Assembly (NCBI RefSeq): GCF_037975245.1
Contig: NC_092573.1
Coordinates: 14,344,001-14,408,000 of the forward strand
DNA: 64,000 nucleotides
Reading direction: 5' to 3'
Source of the DNA: Apostichopus japonicus
Taxonomy: Eukaryota; Echinodermata; Holothuroidea; Aspidochirotida; Stichopodidae
In this document: positions 33,170 to 47,322 of the stretch, piece by piece
Layout of the letters: each line of letters begins with the position of its first letter
Position numbering within the stretch: the first letter of the stretch is position 1
Notes under the pieces: generated by a model
Database searches by the model: none
What the model saw: the letters and a program-made list of their open reading frames with translations, nothing else
Told to the model about the DNA's origin: nothing
Made by a program: the position numbers and the translations under genes

Positions 33170-36100
33170 ATTAGTAGCTCTCACTTTTTTCCCTCCTCTC
33201 ATTTGTTCTCAATCTTATATATTACAATGTTTTTCTAGTTCTTAAAATTTAGTTTGTCACAAACATTGAATTCCATCTAACTAACCAATTATTACAATAT
33301 ACTGTTGCGCGAAGGAAAACCCCCCCTTAAGTTGCGTTCATGCATAATATCCTGTTGCTACATAAACTTCAACAGTGGGGAAAATATTTAAGCCGATTTC
33401 AAGGAAACAACGCAATACACTTATTTTGTTGTTTTGCTTGTAATGTGACGTCATTGACATTTACCTGACCAGGTATGAAGTCAATATTAGCTTGTATTTG
33501 TTATTTATTTGTATTTTTGTTAGGGCTAAGGTGCCAATTCATTTCCGTCAGAACGTTTACGGTGAATTTTACGTTCCTATGATCTTTTGACTTGACTAGT
33601 ATCCTATAGAAGGCATAGAACGAGATTTTCTTGAGGTTTTAAACCTCTTTCATGAAGCATCAGTTGACGTGCTGTTCAAATATATTTGCATGGCATGGCT
33701 ATGTCTCGCTAAATACGCATTACGTTATGCTATTTGGAAGATTACAGTAAGATTCCGGTCTGAATCAGACATTAAAGCAGCTGTCTCTACGCTTAGTCAG
33801 CAATGTTACGAAGACTTTACCTAGAATAATTCAAAATTAAGATGGTAAACTTGATGAAACTGAGATCAAGGCTACGAGAAATCCTGTTTTTAGATATTTT
33901 ACCAACTGAAGGTTTCTAAGGGGAGGAGGTGGATACATGTCTCTGACACTCCGCCCCAACCCCTGGCACTTATCATATTATTAATTGTTACTCTGTACAA
34001 ATGTCAGGCAATTGAAAACAATATTCAAATGAGTCGATTTTCGATTCATTACTTGAAATGAAACTTGCGTATAGTCAAGTTGTTGATCTGTAGTGTTATG
34101 CATAGGATTTAACAGCATCAAATGATATATGATCGCAAAATTGATCAAAATAAACTACCGTAGACGCAACTTTAATAATTACTTCATACTGTCCACTCCT
34201 TTCCCGAAAACTATCGAGCTGGTTTAATAAAGCGTTCTCTTTGGGGAAATATTTCAGAGGTTAGCAGCATGACACAAATACTTCAAGCAAATCTATAGTA
34301 TCATACCAGTTCTTCAATGACCATATTTTCAGTGCAAATGCAGTGTTCCTAGTTTTAATTGGGTACTCCAGCAAACGTCGGAATCTGCCACAATCGTCCA
34401 TTCAATATACAAACTATATATTGAAAAATAATGAAATTATCACACTTTCAGGAAATGTATTGTTTTTGCCTACGGCTTTGCACATCATGGAGCCCTGTTT
34501 CGCCCGTCTAAACTTCAAGGTGGCGGCATTAGAAAAGCTTAATGTCAAGGGAAAAGTCTTTGCAGAACTGTACGGTTTGAAACAAGGCGTCAGGTCGAAG
34601 AACGGCGTTCTTTGCATAGCAATCATTTGCAGTTTGTAGAAAAGAACTGTCACAACAAAAGGGGGGGGAGGGGAATGAAAATTTATGAAAGGTTAAGTTT
34701 AAATGATAATTGACACATTTTCGTATACAACGTAAAAGAAATCTTCGTGTTTAAATTCATTCGATTTTTCAAACGCGGAAGGAAACGACCACAACACGGT
34801 TTTGTGTTCAAACTTAGAGGAAATAACAACGATCCATCATACCTGGAACTTAAAGTGATTACGTGCGTGCCGGAAAAACATAAGTTAATGTTTGTTGTTT
34901 TATTTAATTTATTTATGTTTCAATGTAGCACCGGCGTTGTTCATGGATAAAGTATGTCAGGAATGACTGAAAATGACAGTGATACTGGTTAAAAATAACG
35001 GAAAAGGCGTAAAAAACGGCAAAATTTGAAAGCACTTTTGAAATAACGGTTCTCATTGTAAGAGCTGGACCACGCCTACATGTGAGTTGAGTAATGAAGA
35101 TGTAACACTAAACAGCGACGGCGTCACCGGTGCAACTTATGCATTGTACTCAAGTTTTAGTTTTAGATTCAAATTTGAGTTAAAGTGTTGACTCGGAATC
35201 CACCCGACGTGAAGTTGTAATCCATAGCCCTTGCGGGCTTTTCACACATTCATTACAGCATATCCTCGTAAAAATAACTGTTTCATGGCCTGTGTTTATG
35301 TATTTAGCTCTATGTTCGCATCGGCAGTATTCACTACTGATAATGGTAATGCATTGGTATATGGTATGCAAACTGTACATATACTACGCACTAATCCTGT
35401 TAGAAAGCAGTAGGCTGTACTAGTAGTGCAACCGGTTAATATACCGGTTAATTCTTCCTCTGGGTTAGGTTTTATCACCGGATACATTGTTTCATTCATT
35501 TTTTTTCGACGATGAAACCATCTCATGAATTTAACCCCCTCTTGGCCCTCCTTCCACATTAAGTATGACGTCATTTTCGGCGATGATATCATCTCATGAA
35601 TATTCATATGCCCCATCTTGACCCTCATTAGGTTTGACTTCATTTGACCTTTGACGTAGTGTTGTATTTACTCTTTCTAAACTACTGGGCTCGGAGGAGT
35701 GGGCGGGGTGGGAAGGGGGGGGTAGTAACCGAGGAATGGACTGGGGGAGGGCAGAATGGGGTCTCAGCGATGTAGAACAGAAAGGTAATTTCATCCGAAG
35801 TTTACGACAGCATTCTGAATCTCTATAAGTAGAAGTACATAAATGCTACAATTAATGACAATAGACATCGTCCCACACACCTTCCTCATCCCTTTGGCCA
35901 AGGCAATGTGTATTTGACTTACAGTATACTATGTTTCTATTCAGTTTTATTTCACTTCCTAATAAATGCAACAGAGACGTAGATTTGAAATTTGAAGTAA
36001 ACTTACATATATTCGCTGGAAGGACCAAGCATAAATTTGAATGTATATATAGTGAGAGACTAAGTAAGAGTACTAAAGGCATTCAAAAGCTTTAAGGGAA

Positions 36101-38164
36101 TCATTTCAATTCCTCTACCTGTATGCATTATTTCACAAAATGTTCTGTATTAATTTAAAGTGTGGAATATATTTTCATTATGTAGATTCTTAATACGCAC
36201 AACAAAATTAACGATTTGTCAATAACCTGTACAAAATCGCCAAGATTTATTACAATAAGTTAAATGGAATGGTAAGTCTACAGTCAGGACATAAAACAAC
36301 ATACCAAATTCGGATATGGGTTGAGGGAAGGGAAGAGAGAGGAGAGAGAGAGAGAGAGGTGGAGAGAGAGGTGGAGAGGTGGAGAGAGAGGCGTGGAGAG
36401 AGGTGGAGAGAGGTGGGTGGAGGACACGGGGGAGGTGCCGCTAGATTATAGACAAACGAGAAGAGACATAAAAGTGACATTGCTTGTTCATATATTGTAG
36501 AGTGTCTGAAATCTATCACGCGTAATTACACCATATCAACTGTACTGCTACGTGTACAGGCAGGACTCAATTAATCAAGAAATGTCTGACGGAGGGGAAA
36601 TGTATCCACCAATTCAGTTCTTCAAATAAGTATATCAGTCCGCCGTCACTAACACGCCTGCCCCCCCCCCTACCCCACAACATGTACTTGGGATGAACAA
36701 GTGGGTTTTCACGGACCCAGTGATTACCCTCCTTCAATACGTTGGCCTAACTGGAACGTTGGAAGGGTGTGTAACAAGTCAATAGTAAATGGGCTTAATG
36801 CAATGAACGTACAATTCCCATTCTGACCTCCCTTAATCTGACAGGTCACTGCTCAAAGTGTATTCCCCCTACTACATTTCACGTATATCCTAACAACTGT
36901 TAAGCTTAAGTTTAACTATGGTACGTTAAATGAAATACAATAGAGACCCAATGCACTGCTATATTCTAAAGTGACAATATTTCAAAACAAATTCGTGGAC
37001 TGTTGTTGCAGTATTTACTAGCACGGTATGAATGGTTTGTGTGTATCGTTTTGTGCTTCCAATGTTGTAATATCGCCAAACATTCTTTCTTTGATCTCTG
37101 GTAACATTTTAGTCGAAAAATCCTTTGCGTTTTGATAGTAGTTGCTAACGTATTTGTCTGCGTTGTACATTAAGGGATATACTCATGAACAACTAAAAAG
37201 GCAATGAGCACTTTAGAGATATACCTACATTCTTCATCCAACATCTCCTGCTTCAAGGCTTATTATGATAGCTTGTTACATTATTGTCGTTCTAAAACAG
37301 TCTGCAAAACCCGTCACGTCGAAACTTGTTATTGTGTTTTATTCTTAAAGTTACAACGAGCACTTTTCGAGGTTTGTGTGAACGAACCTATAGTATTGTC
37401 AATTTGAAAACGAGGGCGCTCTATCTATTATAATGTTTTATAAGACATTTGGTTTTTAACAGAGATGTAATGGTTTTAACAGTGTAAGAACAAATTCAAA
37501 AACTCCTTTCTTTTCGTTTGTGTTTACTGAAATGTGATTTGAGACATCTATATTGAGTAAGAAATGCACCTTTCTCAGGTAAGAAAATAGACCGTCTCTA
37601 TAACGACGCATTGGAAAATTGGAAAAAGTAGATAACGTTCTTGAAATTCACGAAACGGCTTCTCTCTTAGATCAATAGTCAAATTTAGCATAGTGAATGT
37701 CGAATATATAAACGAGTGTACGGTGTACGGGTATAGGGAGTGGTTTAGTTCCTTCCTCAATTTAATTCATTTTATTTGTATTATTAGTATGTATATATAT
37801 ACATATTTAGGGGGAGGGGGTCATATACTGTACATCTCGTTTTCCTAGAGCTTTCTATCTGTCAATGGGAAAGGACAGTCCAATAGATTATGTCACACTG
37901 GCCTTTTTGAGTGGTGATACACTCATATTGTTTCTGAATGCGTCTTACTTTTTCCTCGTTACACAAGAACTGCTGATATCTTTGTTTTAACCGAGTGAAA
38001 GCCATTTACCAGCTAAGTTATATCTAGTTTAGTAAAGAGTTACAAGGGAACATTATACTATGCCGCCTTGAGTGAATCTAGTGCAAAATGAAATAACGAA
38101 ATGCAACCCATATATATTTATGTCACATACGTTTGTAGTAACCATTCCAATTTATAGGTAATCT
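33170..38164. other. 5-kb interval without recognised genes
   Basis: Neither strand shows a domain I recognise. Short open frames at 34343-34639 and 34747-34950 (+) look protein-like in composition but have no family features. Low-complexity stretches include a GA/GGA tract (about 36320-36430) and an imperfect dimer of about 90 bp at 35490-35650 built on CATCTCATGAAT. Confidence 0.5.
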
Positions 38165-39060
38165 GGTACTAATACTGGTCATTAAAATGCAAGAAAAAAT
38201 CCTTGCTCGCCATATTTTCGACTTTGCTATGGCTACGGACATTGGCATGTACCTAATATAAAAGGTGTGGGCGAAGGGAGGGATAGGGGATGGATAACTT
38301 TCCCAAATGATTTAAGAATAGGATGTGAACCAGTATGTAAGAGCCAATGGCTATATGTATGAGGGTGTGGCCCTGGGGTCACCGAAGGCGACGGCCATAT
38401 AGAGGAGCTGGGAATCCTTGCCCGGAAAAAAAATGCTGAGACATAAAATGGTTGTGCTAATAAATACTCATATTTTCTATGATGTGCACTGTGTAGCAAA
38501 ATCACGTGACCTGAAGCTTTCGTCTTGACATCCATTCCGTCTTTAGGATTGGAGGTTAGCTCAATGTTTCATGGACACCACAACAAGGTGAACTCGCAAA
38601 AGATGGTCGAGATGTATAAAAAATAGTGAATATTAGATATCAAAAGCAATGTCTATTTTTAAAAGTATTGCTCCAGTGCCGAATGAGTGATAAACTTGTA
38701 ACTTGTGGAGGCCCGTGTGACAATGGAACTCGGGAATCTTAAATGTGCTTAATTGATTTACTTGTTACAAAAGAACATATATATTATAATCTGTTACGTG
38801 TATGATGCTGATACAGAGTAAAGAAGTGATTATGTTTTTTTTTGTCATGGTTCATGTTTCTAGAATCATTCGTTAGTTTGTGACTAAACTCCTTGTTTTG
38901 CTATACACAACACATTAAAACAGAGCTTGTCTACGCGTGCGCAAGGTGTACCGTACGTTGATTTCGTTCATTCAACTAGTTCCCCCCAGTTCTCTACATG
39001 GGGCTCCAAGGTTTGGTTGTAACTATACCAGTCACGTCTTTGCATGAATAATTACAAAGA
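38165..39060 (+). repeat. Inverted repeat arm 1 (partner 59020-59998)
   Basis: Runs in reverse-complement orientation to 59020-59998; matched landmarks are GTACCGTACGTTG, ACGCGTGCGCA, GGTCGAGATGTATAAA and CGCCCACACCTTTTATATTA (with small differences). The arms are about 20 kb apart and enclose the second spacer, unit C and the THAP/P2X7-like region. Confidence 0.75.
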
Positions 39061-39066
39061 CTGTAG

Positions 39067-39130
39067 TCATCGGGCTCTGTGGGTAGAGCTGTGGACTGGT
39101 AACCGAGTGTTCCGGGCTCGAATCCATCTG
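39067..39130 (+). tRNA. Degenerate tRNA-like sequence (SINE head?)
   Basis: GTGGGTAGAGCTGTGG followed about 30 bases later by GGCTCGAATCC resembles pol III A and B boxes, but neither the anticodon stem nor the T stem pairs well. More likely an old tRNA-derived repeat than a gene. Confidence 0.3.
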
Positions 39131-39194
39131 AAGTTACTTTATGTAAAACTGCTTTCCATTTTTCTTTATTTGGAAATTAATAGTATATTTAAAC

Positions 39195-42100
39195 AGCAGA
39201 CGTGGTGTGCGGTGCTATACGGGGTAGATGAAACACTATTGCTCTGCCGGTTGCTAAGTCGTGATATAGGGTTCAAGTCAAACTGGAGTCATAACGCTCT
39301 GGAGGTAGTATGGCATTTTGTGTTCCAATGATTCCTTGTCGTTGTCTCCCTTTGATGCCGCAAAAGAACATGTGGCCTGATGAGGCGCTATTCTCCTAAA
39401 TCGGAATGTATGTATGCTTTTATAAGACATCATATAATTTTCTATTAAAATAGCGTTGAGTTTTAAACTAGCGCCTTCTTTTTTTCAGGAAGTGTTCTGT
39501 ATCTATACTTGGTTTGTTTATTACAGCTAACTTGACATACTGTAGGTGGACTCAATGCAATTGAAAGGTATCATTTATTGTTGGCCAAGCAAAAACATGC
39601 ATGGTGTTGAACATGAGTTTCCAGCAACCTTAGCAAAAACTCATTTATTCGGCATATATACGCTAGCCCAGTGAAACATACGTTAGTGAAATTATATAGC
39701 ATGAGGGAACACCCTCATCCCCATCCCTCATCCCACCCCAAGAGACAGTTTCGTTAAATATAATTATTCAAATTTAAAGTGTTGTACTATTAGGGTGGAC
39801 TGTATCAATCCATAGAATACATGGAGTTAAACGCTCAGAGAGATATTTTATCATCTTCTACAATATTCAAAGTTGAACAGCAAAACTATCTATTGATCAT
39901 TTTAAAGCATTGTTTGAAGATTTTTCAACAAAGTGTGATGTCGACCTCTGTTTGTGCACGTCGGTGATCAAAAATGGATATTGTAGAATGTCACTGACTT
40001 CTGGTTGCCGTTGTAATCTACAAGTCAATGAGTTTACATTTTGATGAACGATGAAAACTTTGACTGGAATGTTAATTGGCACCAGATGTAGCCAATACAT
40101 AAAGGACACTTTTGTGGAAACACGCTTGATACCTTATTTATACCTTATTTATACATTATCACCTTTACTTCAAACTGAAGAATTAATATTATGCATGAAT
40201 CAAGTGGTAGATATTATACGGACAAGTTTCATTTCTTGTTCATTTCCTATTATGCCATTTGGGTTTGAAGTGTACGACAGGTTATCTTCGCTTTGAGTAC
40301 TCCAGAACTCACACTGTAAAAATTACTTCCAGTCACACTATTATATCTGGTTGAGTGTCCCTAATTATTTTACCATGTAGTGCTATTTTATCAAATAAAT
40401 TGCTAGGAAAGTCGAAATTAAACTTCTTTTCCGATAAACAACAGAAGACGCGAAAGTGTTATGCATTGTACTCAACGGATAATACCTCGCGATAATATGA
40501 TGGGTAGATAGGTTGTTATGATAAATCTCGTATGGTTACAATCAGGGAGTTGTCCATAATAACTCCCTGTTTCAATCATGTACAAGTATTATGCGGATTG
40601 GTAAAAGCAGGGAGTTGTAACAACTTCCTGGTAAAAGTCTCGCTTTCAAAGCAACGAAAAGTGCAGATTTCAATTAATCATTGAGTGACAATTCTTAATC
40701 ATAACCTATGCAGTACACTGTGATGATGTAATGACCGTGGCACCCTAGACAGAGGTAAGTTCCCACAAAACTAATTTATCCTTGGAAAATAGTTTTGAGA
40801 CTGTTGTTTCATGAAAAACGAACTCAATAATGGGCTTTGCGAAATGCAATTATGATCAGCCCGTTCCGAATCTGGTCTTACACCCGTAAGAAGAATGCCG
40901 ATAACATTACACATTCACCTGCTTTATAATTCACGACCGTATTGCGCCCCAACTAACACCATGTCTAAATGTATATACAATCTGCCCTGACAAATTTCCC
41001 ATATCCGCAATACACAGTTTAGTAAATAAAGGTCAAAACATATGAACGACCTATGTGTCCTAAGACAATAGCTAACAAATTGTTGTGTAAAACGCTCTAT
41101 TGGACTTTAATTAGCAGGTAACTAAATGATTCCATTCGGTTGTCAACGTGTTTACCACCACGATCACAAGTCTTGATTGTGATCTAAAAAGAATAAACAA
41201 GGACAGTAAATTATAAATCAAAGACATTTAAGTTCCTTTCACCTATTATATCGGTCAATGAATATCATCGTCTTTAATTTCAAAAGATTTAAAAATACAA
41301 ATTTTCGATTGAGAAGCTCCTTAGAGAGAGAGTTGTCACCTTCCAAATGAAAGTCTAAACCTATTAAATTGTTTTCTTCATAACACTCGTTGTGAATGAA
41401 GAAAATGAGCTAAATGAAGGAAACAACATCGATAAGATATATCACAAGACAATAAAACACTCATGCGTTAAATGTTCAGGATAAATATTTACTCCCTTAC
41501 ACAGTAAGAACTTCCAGATGACGTGTAAGAACCAGTGGTAGATGCATTCTGGGATACATTCGTGGAGGTAACACCGTACTCTGAAGACATCAAACCAGCG
41601 TACCATCACATGGTCTTATTATAAGTTGTCTTCGGACACAGTAACATACACTGTAGGATTTCAGAAAGAAATTTGTTTCTGACCAGCTTCAGTAAGCTCT
41701 TAAAACAATTGCTTCAATTTGAAGACTGTAGGGCTCTTCAAAGAGATGGTTTAGAAAAAAAAGTGGTTAGCGTTCAGAAATCAGTTATCATTAATAGTAT
41801 GGAATGAGATGTCCAAAGTCATATAATTGCTATGGTCCATAGGACAAATACATATAATATAAAGGTATCGAGGTAAAAACAGAGTATCAAAGTAAGTGCT
41901 AACACGTCACATACGACCGTCCAGTCTTGGTACATTTTCTTACTATGCAGTGAAACGACAAGATTTATACATGTCGCTCATGTATGTATGGTAATTTGGT
42001 TGCTTCCAATATGGCGAAACAATGAAACACTTCAGTGTGGAATTGATTGCTTTGATTTTTTACGTAACACTGATACATTGACTCATCAAGAAATGTCCGA

Positions 42101-42729
42101 TCTAATAAATCTACAAAATAAAACATGATTTGATATCCGACGAAGAGCATACATATAGTTTGAATATAAATAGCCACGTGAGCAACCGTTCTCTCTCATC
42201 CTTGAGACTATAAGTGTGTGATTAATGGACAGGTGGTTGGGGTGCAGTGTGAAGGGTGGAGTGTGAAACACATTTTTAACTCGGCGATTTTATAATCTTG
42301 TCGGTAAATCAAAATTTACCCTGGTGCTTGCTGAAGCCCCCCCCCCCCGTTCCCAGCCGTCCCTGCATCCTGATTGTGAGCTTGACAAAGACCGAAACGG
42401 AATTTAATTTAATTTAATAAGTGATAATTCCAACAAGGCCAATTTTACAGACATCAACAGTACTTCAATATTCAATTCGAAGATCACGAACACGCTAACA
42501 ATCACCACCTTGGTCTACACTTTCCTCCTAATCAGACATTTTAAATTGTTACAATTGTTGTACGACTAACACGAATACTCAATTAACACTCTCAGATTCT
42601 TCCTCTCCCTATAACAGGTTACATTAATACATAATAGGTTACATTCATTATATGTCGAACAGGTTCGGCACACCTAAGAAACTATCGATATAGTGACCAA
42701 ATAAAAGAATGCATGAAATGATCTCTACT
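39195..42729 (+). repeat. Non-coding spacer preceding unit C
   Basis: Diverged copy of 10830-13779 with many small indels and no shared open frame. A poly-C run lies near 42340-42350. Confidence 0.65.
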
Positions 42730-43588
42730 TCAACATTTGGTCAATATAGTTTACAACGAGGGCATTTGCATCGTCTGCCAATGCGTTTGGCACTCATACA
42801 TCATACGAAGACAGTTAGTTTACAATTTCGTAACCACGTTTCTAGTTTGTGATGTCACATAATTCTTGAACATCTGATGATATACATCCTAATTTATGTC
42901 TTTTCTTTTGGCCAGTAACTCAACCCCCCCGGGAGTTGCTATCCTGGATGAAGCAAGTCAAATGTAACGTCATGGGTAGCCATTCCTGTATGTCTACGAT
43001 ATGTAATCACATTTCAGATAGTGTAAATTGTGTCTAGTCTTAACGAAGCGTTCACGAATTTAACAATTTTACAGCGAACATAGACATCTTGTAGAAAACA
43101 ATCTCTTGGAAGTTCTGTACCTCTCTATTCATTTATTTTTGTTATTGCCAATTGTGTACAATGGTATAGGAAGTCTCCTACAAAGTCTTAAAAAGAGTTA
43201 ACAAGGTAGGAGACTCCATTACAAGACTCTAGGAGACAAGGTAGGAGACTCCATCTTTGTGTCACATTGAATGTTGAGCTTTGACCCATTGGCTGAATAC
43301 AACATGTCTTCTTGTTCTGCTACGTGTAAGACCAGTTGTAGTGTATTGCCCAGTAGTGATACATCCTGCTTCCGTATGTGTTACTAGCTTACTATAGAAC
43401 TACCGTCTAATTCATCCATCACTTCAAACTTTGATAGACGTGAAGCGACAACCTTAATATCCTCCCGGTTGAATTCAAAAGTGATAAGCATACTGATCAA
43501 GACGGCTTCGCCACTACATTCATGATTATACCAGTTCAGATATAGTTGATCTCTAGTAGCCTGCTTCCCAGTGAATATAGCGGACGTA

Positions 43589-43697
43589 ATGACTTTTACT
43601 TCAGTTCCTAAATTGATGTTAACCATGTTCTCTTATAGGCTCATTGGTATCTTTCTCATTACTGTTTTCGTTTGCAAAGCTCAAGTTATGGACGGAG
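43589..43697 (+). CDS. SRCR paralogue C, exon 1 (signal peptide)
   Basis: First exon of the most complete gene in the window. ATG at 43589, 36 codons plus one base, donor gtaagt at 43698, phase 1 out. The upstream in-frame ATGs of A and B are absent here, supporting a start at or after this position. MLTMFSYR then hydrophobic LIGIFLITVFVC, likely cleavage at KA/Q. Full model: 43589-43697, 45461-45793, 47117-47322, 49991-50104, all GT-AG with consistent phases, giving 762 bases and 253 residues: signal peptide, one SRCR domain, one membrane helix, and a cytoplasmic tail of about 70 residues. Confidence 0.78.
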
Positions 43698-45460
43698 GTA
43701 AGTTGACACTTTGTTCCCTTTTTCCTTTTGAATATTATTTGTAGAACTGGAATATTTAACAGCGGATGTGTTTATGTTGTCATGTATTCTCCTTGTGGCT
43801 AATATCATGTATAGCATTATATTCCCCTTGTTAGAGAATCGTGATACGCACCTGACGATGCAAGGAGACTGGGGTTGAAAACGGATCAGTAAGTTCGTTA
43901 TTTGGTTCTTTTTTTTCGTGCCCAGGTTCTTTCCTGGGTGACTTTTCTTAAAAAGTATCTCCTTGTTCTGTGACAATGAGTCTATATTGCTAATGGTTTT
44001 AAAAGCCATTTTGTTTTCTTGAATTTGTTTATATGAGTTCTGCAGATACTGTGGACCGTTGATGAATTTTGAGCTCACTACAACTAATACATTTATACTC
44101 AATCTGACGCCTTTCTCTCGGAAGTAGGAGACTTGTCACGTTTACATTTCCTTAGCTTTGGTGGTCACAACGGTTCCCCATTTGAGTCAGTTAAAGTCAC
44201 ATGACTTTGGCCTAATGTAATATCAAAGGGGTTTGTCTGACTCAGAATAAGTAACTTACATGTTTCAATGCTTGAGATATGAGATGTAGGTAGAAGTTTT
44301 TGCTGTATTATTCTGTTGACTTCTGATAACTCATGACCTCGGATAAGATTGATAAAGTCCCTAAAACGATAACATGATTGAAAAAGGTTTTCGTTGGGTT
44401 GTACAGTATAACACAGTACTTTATCTTAGCAAGCGCTGTAGAAACGTGGTTATGATAACAAAGACAATATCGCACTGCACTATACTTGACAATGCGTCAC
44501 CACGTTGATGCCTTAAATTATTTAGATAGGATATGTTGCGTACCATCTAATTTCATCAATGGGCAACCATTGTTCCATCTGATTTCATCAATGGGCAACC
44601 ATTTTTTCCACAAGGAAGTTACAAATGTGTGACATTTGATCATGGCATGACAGGTGCGATCAATAACCAGTGTTTCCATTTTTCAGAAATGAAATTCCCC
44701 GAATTGCGCCAATGCATATTCTGAAATCGGGTGACTATTTCCCAAAATAGATTGATTTCAACGGTTGTTAGCCCTGATTACTGTAGGGTATATTCGAACC
44801 CGACCCGTAACCCTAAACCCTAACTCTAACCCTTGTTAGTCCCATTAATATTTTCCGATATTGTTGTATTTCGGGAAATTGCCTTCTAAGTGGGAACACT
44901 GTCACGAACCTAATTTATACAATAGATCTTTGTACTTATTACTAGGGATAAACTATACCCCATTGCCAAAAAAAAAGGACCAACAGTATATGCACTTCGT
45001 AGTTTTCATTCCTGCAATAATAGAACGAAAACGTACAACAAGCATTCCTCTGCTAAATGTACTAACATTTTGTGAATAACACTTTTGAATAGTGCTAACC
45101 CAAAATTGCTCACGAAAAATTACATCCGTACACAATAATAGAATGACATGTAACTTGTTTACGACCGACGTACCACAAAGAAACGTTAAAGAACAGAAAT
45201 CGGAGTCGGCTCCAACTATAGGTCATTCTCACATGTCGTATTCCACACGCAAACTATTGAAAGTTTAAAATTTCAAATCTGCCAAGTAGTCCTTTTAGAG
45301 AGAATGACAATGAACTACATAGTAAGCATGAATAACAGAAAAGTGTGTGAGAGTCTGGCTCGCAACAATGACCAATCATTAAATTGTATATGATAAGTAG
45401 TGCAGTATTTAATACAGTCCTGTAATGTCAACCTGTGCTATGCCTTCTGCATTCGTATAG

Positions 45461-45793
45461 ATATTCGCATCGTGTCGGATAATCCTCGCGAGGGACACGT
45501 AGAAGTTTTCTTAGAGAATGAGTGGGGGACTATTTCCACAATCGACTTTGATGAGGATACAACCACGGTGATCTGCAGAAAACTAGGATTTCACGGTCCA
45601 GCAGAAACGATTAAATCCACAGAGCATCTTGGACCCCTCAGCTCACCGGAATGGAACATTAAGTGTCCTGAGGGGGCAGAGTCAATCCTTGACTGTGACA
45701 TAAGTAAAAGGGGGAGCATTGACATATACTCGTCCTACTCGTCCCAGCTTACTACCTGGAACCATGATAATGACCTTGGGGTTATCTGTAAAG
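45461..45793 (+). CDS. SRCR paralogue C, exon 2 (SRCR domain)
   Basis: A 333-base phase 1-1 exon (acceptor gtatag, donor gtgagt), one SRCR domain at about residues 37-147. It opens DIRIVSDNPREGHVEVF as in A and B, but diverges in VICRKLGFHGPAET, IKCPEGAESILDCD and most of all in the loop after ISKRG (SIDIYSSYSSQLTTW), which is three bases shorter. The paired loss of two cysteines is the same, so it predates the duplications. The domain probably projects from the cell surface, with the next exon encoding the membrane anchor. Ligand unknown. Confidence 0.9.
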
Positions 45794-45906
45794 GTGAGTC
45801 TACATGCATGAGCGTCTGAATGAAGAATGCTCTGGGAATACTTCAGAGGATTATTACCGTATTGAAGTTAGTATGAACAAAATCTTACATGATAACATTA
45901 TCTCCT

Positions 45907-46046
<140 letters not shown>

Positions 46047-46198
46047 ATTTTCGAGTTGGTTAGCATCATGTTTGATCTCTAGAGTAAGGCAAAATATGTC
46101 ACCAAAAACAGAACTAGTATTGTTCGATACAGGTGACAAACGCCTACAGTGGAATTACGATCTTCCTTACCGGTTTCGAACCTCTGGACATACAATCA

Positions 46199-46271
46199 GC
46201 GTCCATAGCCTAGTGGTTAGGGTGTCCGCGTACAGAGCGGGAGGCCCGTGGTTCGAATCCCGGTGGAGGCT
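46199..46271 (+). tRNA. tRNA-like module 1 (anticodon ACA), tandem repeat
   Basis: 73 bases fold as a tRNA cloverleaf: acceptor GCGTCCA with TGGAGGC (one mismatch), D arm GCCTAGTGGTTAGGG, anticodon stem TCCGC/GCGGG with T33 and ACA in the loop, T loop TTCGAAT, discriminator T. A and B boxes match pol III promoters. ACA would read UGU (Cys), an anticodon eukaryotes rarely use, so this is more likely a tRNA-derived SINE. It lies in a unit of about 270 bp repeated at 46441 and 46813. Confidence 0.5.
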
Positions 46272-46317
46272 GAAAGTTTTTTCACTGTTCTTGATTTTCC
46301 AACTCATTACGATTTTC

Positions 46318-46385
<68 letters not shown>

Positions 46386-46440
46386 TAACAGTGGAATTAC
46401 GACTTTCCTTACCGCTTTCGAACCTCTGGCCATACAATCA

Positions 46441-46513
46441 GCGTCCATAGCCCTAGTGGTTAGGGTGTCCGCGTACACAGCGGAAGGCCCGGGTTCGAAT
46501 CCCGGTGGAGGCT
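46441..46513 (+). tRNA. tRNA-like module 2 (anticodon ACA)
   Basis: Second copy, with perfect anticodon stem (TCCGC/GCGGA) and T arm (CCGGG/CCCGG) but one extra C in the D arm. Same flanks as module 1. Confidence 0.5.
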
Positions 46514-46812
46514 GAAAGTTTCTTCACTGTTCTTGATTTTCCAACTCATTAAGATTTTCATTTATATTTATTCATTTGCCTTTGTCGTTTACCTCCATTG
46601 CATTAAGTTAAAGTCTTTTCAAAATATCTCTTTCGAGATCCGGCTTTAGGATTCACAAATGATTTCGAGTTGGTTAGCATCATGTTTAATCTCTGGCGGA
46701 AGGCAAAATATGTCACCAAAAACAGAACTAGTATTGTTCGATACAGGTGACAAACGCCTACAGTGGAATTACGAATCTCCTTACCGGTTTCGAACCTCTG
46801 GACATACAATCA

Positions 46813-46884
46813 GCGTCCATAGCCTAGTGGTTAGGGTGTCCGCGTACAGGGCGGAAGGCCCGGGTTAAAATCCCGGTGGAGGCT
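46813..46884 (+). tRNA. tRNA-like module 3 (B box broken)
   Basis: Third copy; TTCGAAT has become TTAAAAT, which breaks the B box. Upstream flank identical in type to module 1 (GTCACCAAAAACAGAACTAG). Confidence 0.45.
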
Positions 46885-47116
46885 GGGAGTTTTTCACTGT
46901 TCTTGATTTTCCAACTCATTACGACTTTCATTTTCATATATTTTCATATATATATATATATTTCGCAGACTCCATTTCGTATGTTCGAATGTTTAAGTGA
47001 AAAGAAGAATTGCATAGCAAATGCGTTCTTTTCTTCTTTGTCAGAATGTCAATTAAATCATCGAGATTTATTTTTTATAATAATGCGTAGATGTTTTCTT
47101 TGCATTTTTCGTTTAG

Positions 47117-47322
47117 AATTAGAAGAAGGTCTCCCCTCGTGGATGTATTTAGTCTTCGATGTGGCTTTATCCTTGCTCCTATTTGTCTTCATACTCGTGT
47201 TTGCTTATTTGGCCTACTACTTCGCTAAGCGAGGAAAGACGACTCCGTCCACCAAACTACCCCCTGACTCCAAATCCAACCCTACTTACGAGACCTATGT
47301 CACCCCAATCGAAACCACACAG
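47117..47322 (+). CDS. SRCR paralogue C, transmembrane exon
   Basis: Acceptor ttcgtttag, 206 bases, phase 1 in, phase 0 out (donor gtaaga). ELEEGLPSW leads into a 27-residue helix (residues 157-183, starting MYLVFDVALSLLLF), then AKRGK as stop-transfer. The cytoplasmic part contains SNPTYETYVTPIETTQ at residues 201-216. NPTY fits the NPxY sequence used for PTB-domain binding and clathrin endocytosis. The homologous exon in B has no NPxY. Confidence 0.87.

Noticed and set aside
38233-38535. 100-codon minus frame starting MDVKTKASGHVILL
   Set aside because: The inverted copy near 59550 keeps the start but is soon interrupted, so no evidence of coding constraint.
44803-44835. Telomere or chromosome-fusion site (CCCTAA-like repeats)
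   Set aside because: Only about five degenerate units, shared by units C and D in an intron; it duplicated with the unit.
46199-46884. Three functional tRNA-Cys genes
   Set aside because: ACA anticodon, an acceptor mismatch, a broken B box in copy 3 and embedding in a larger repeat favour a SINE-like origin.
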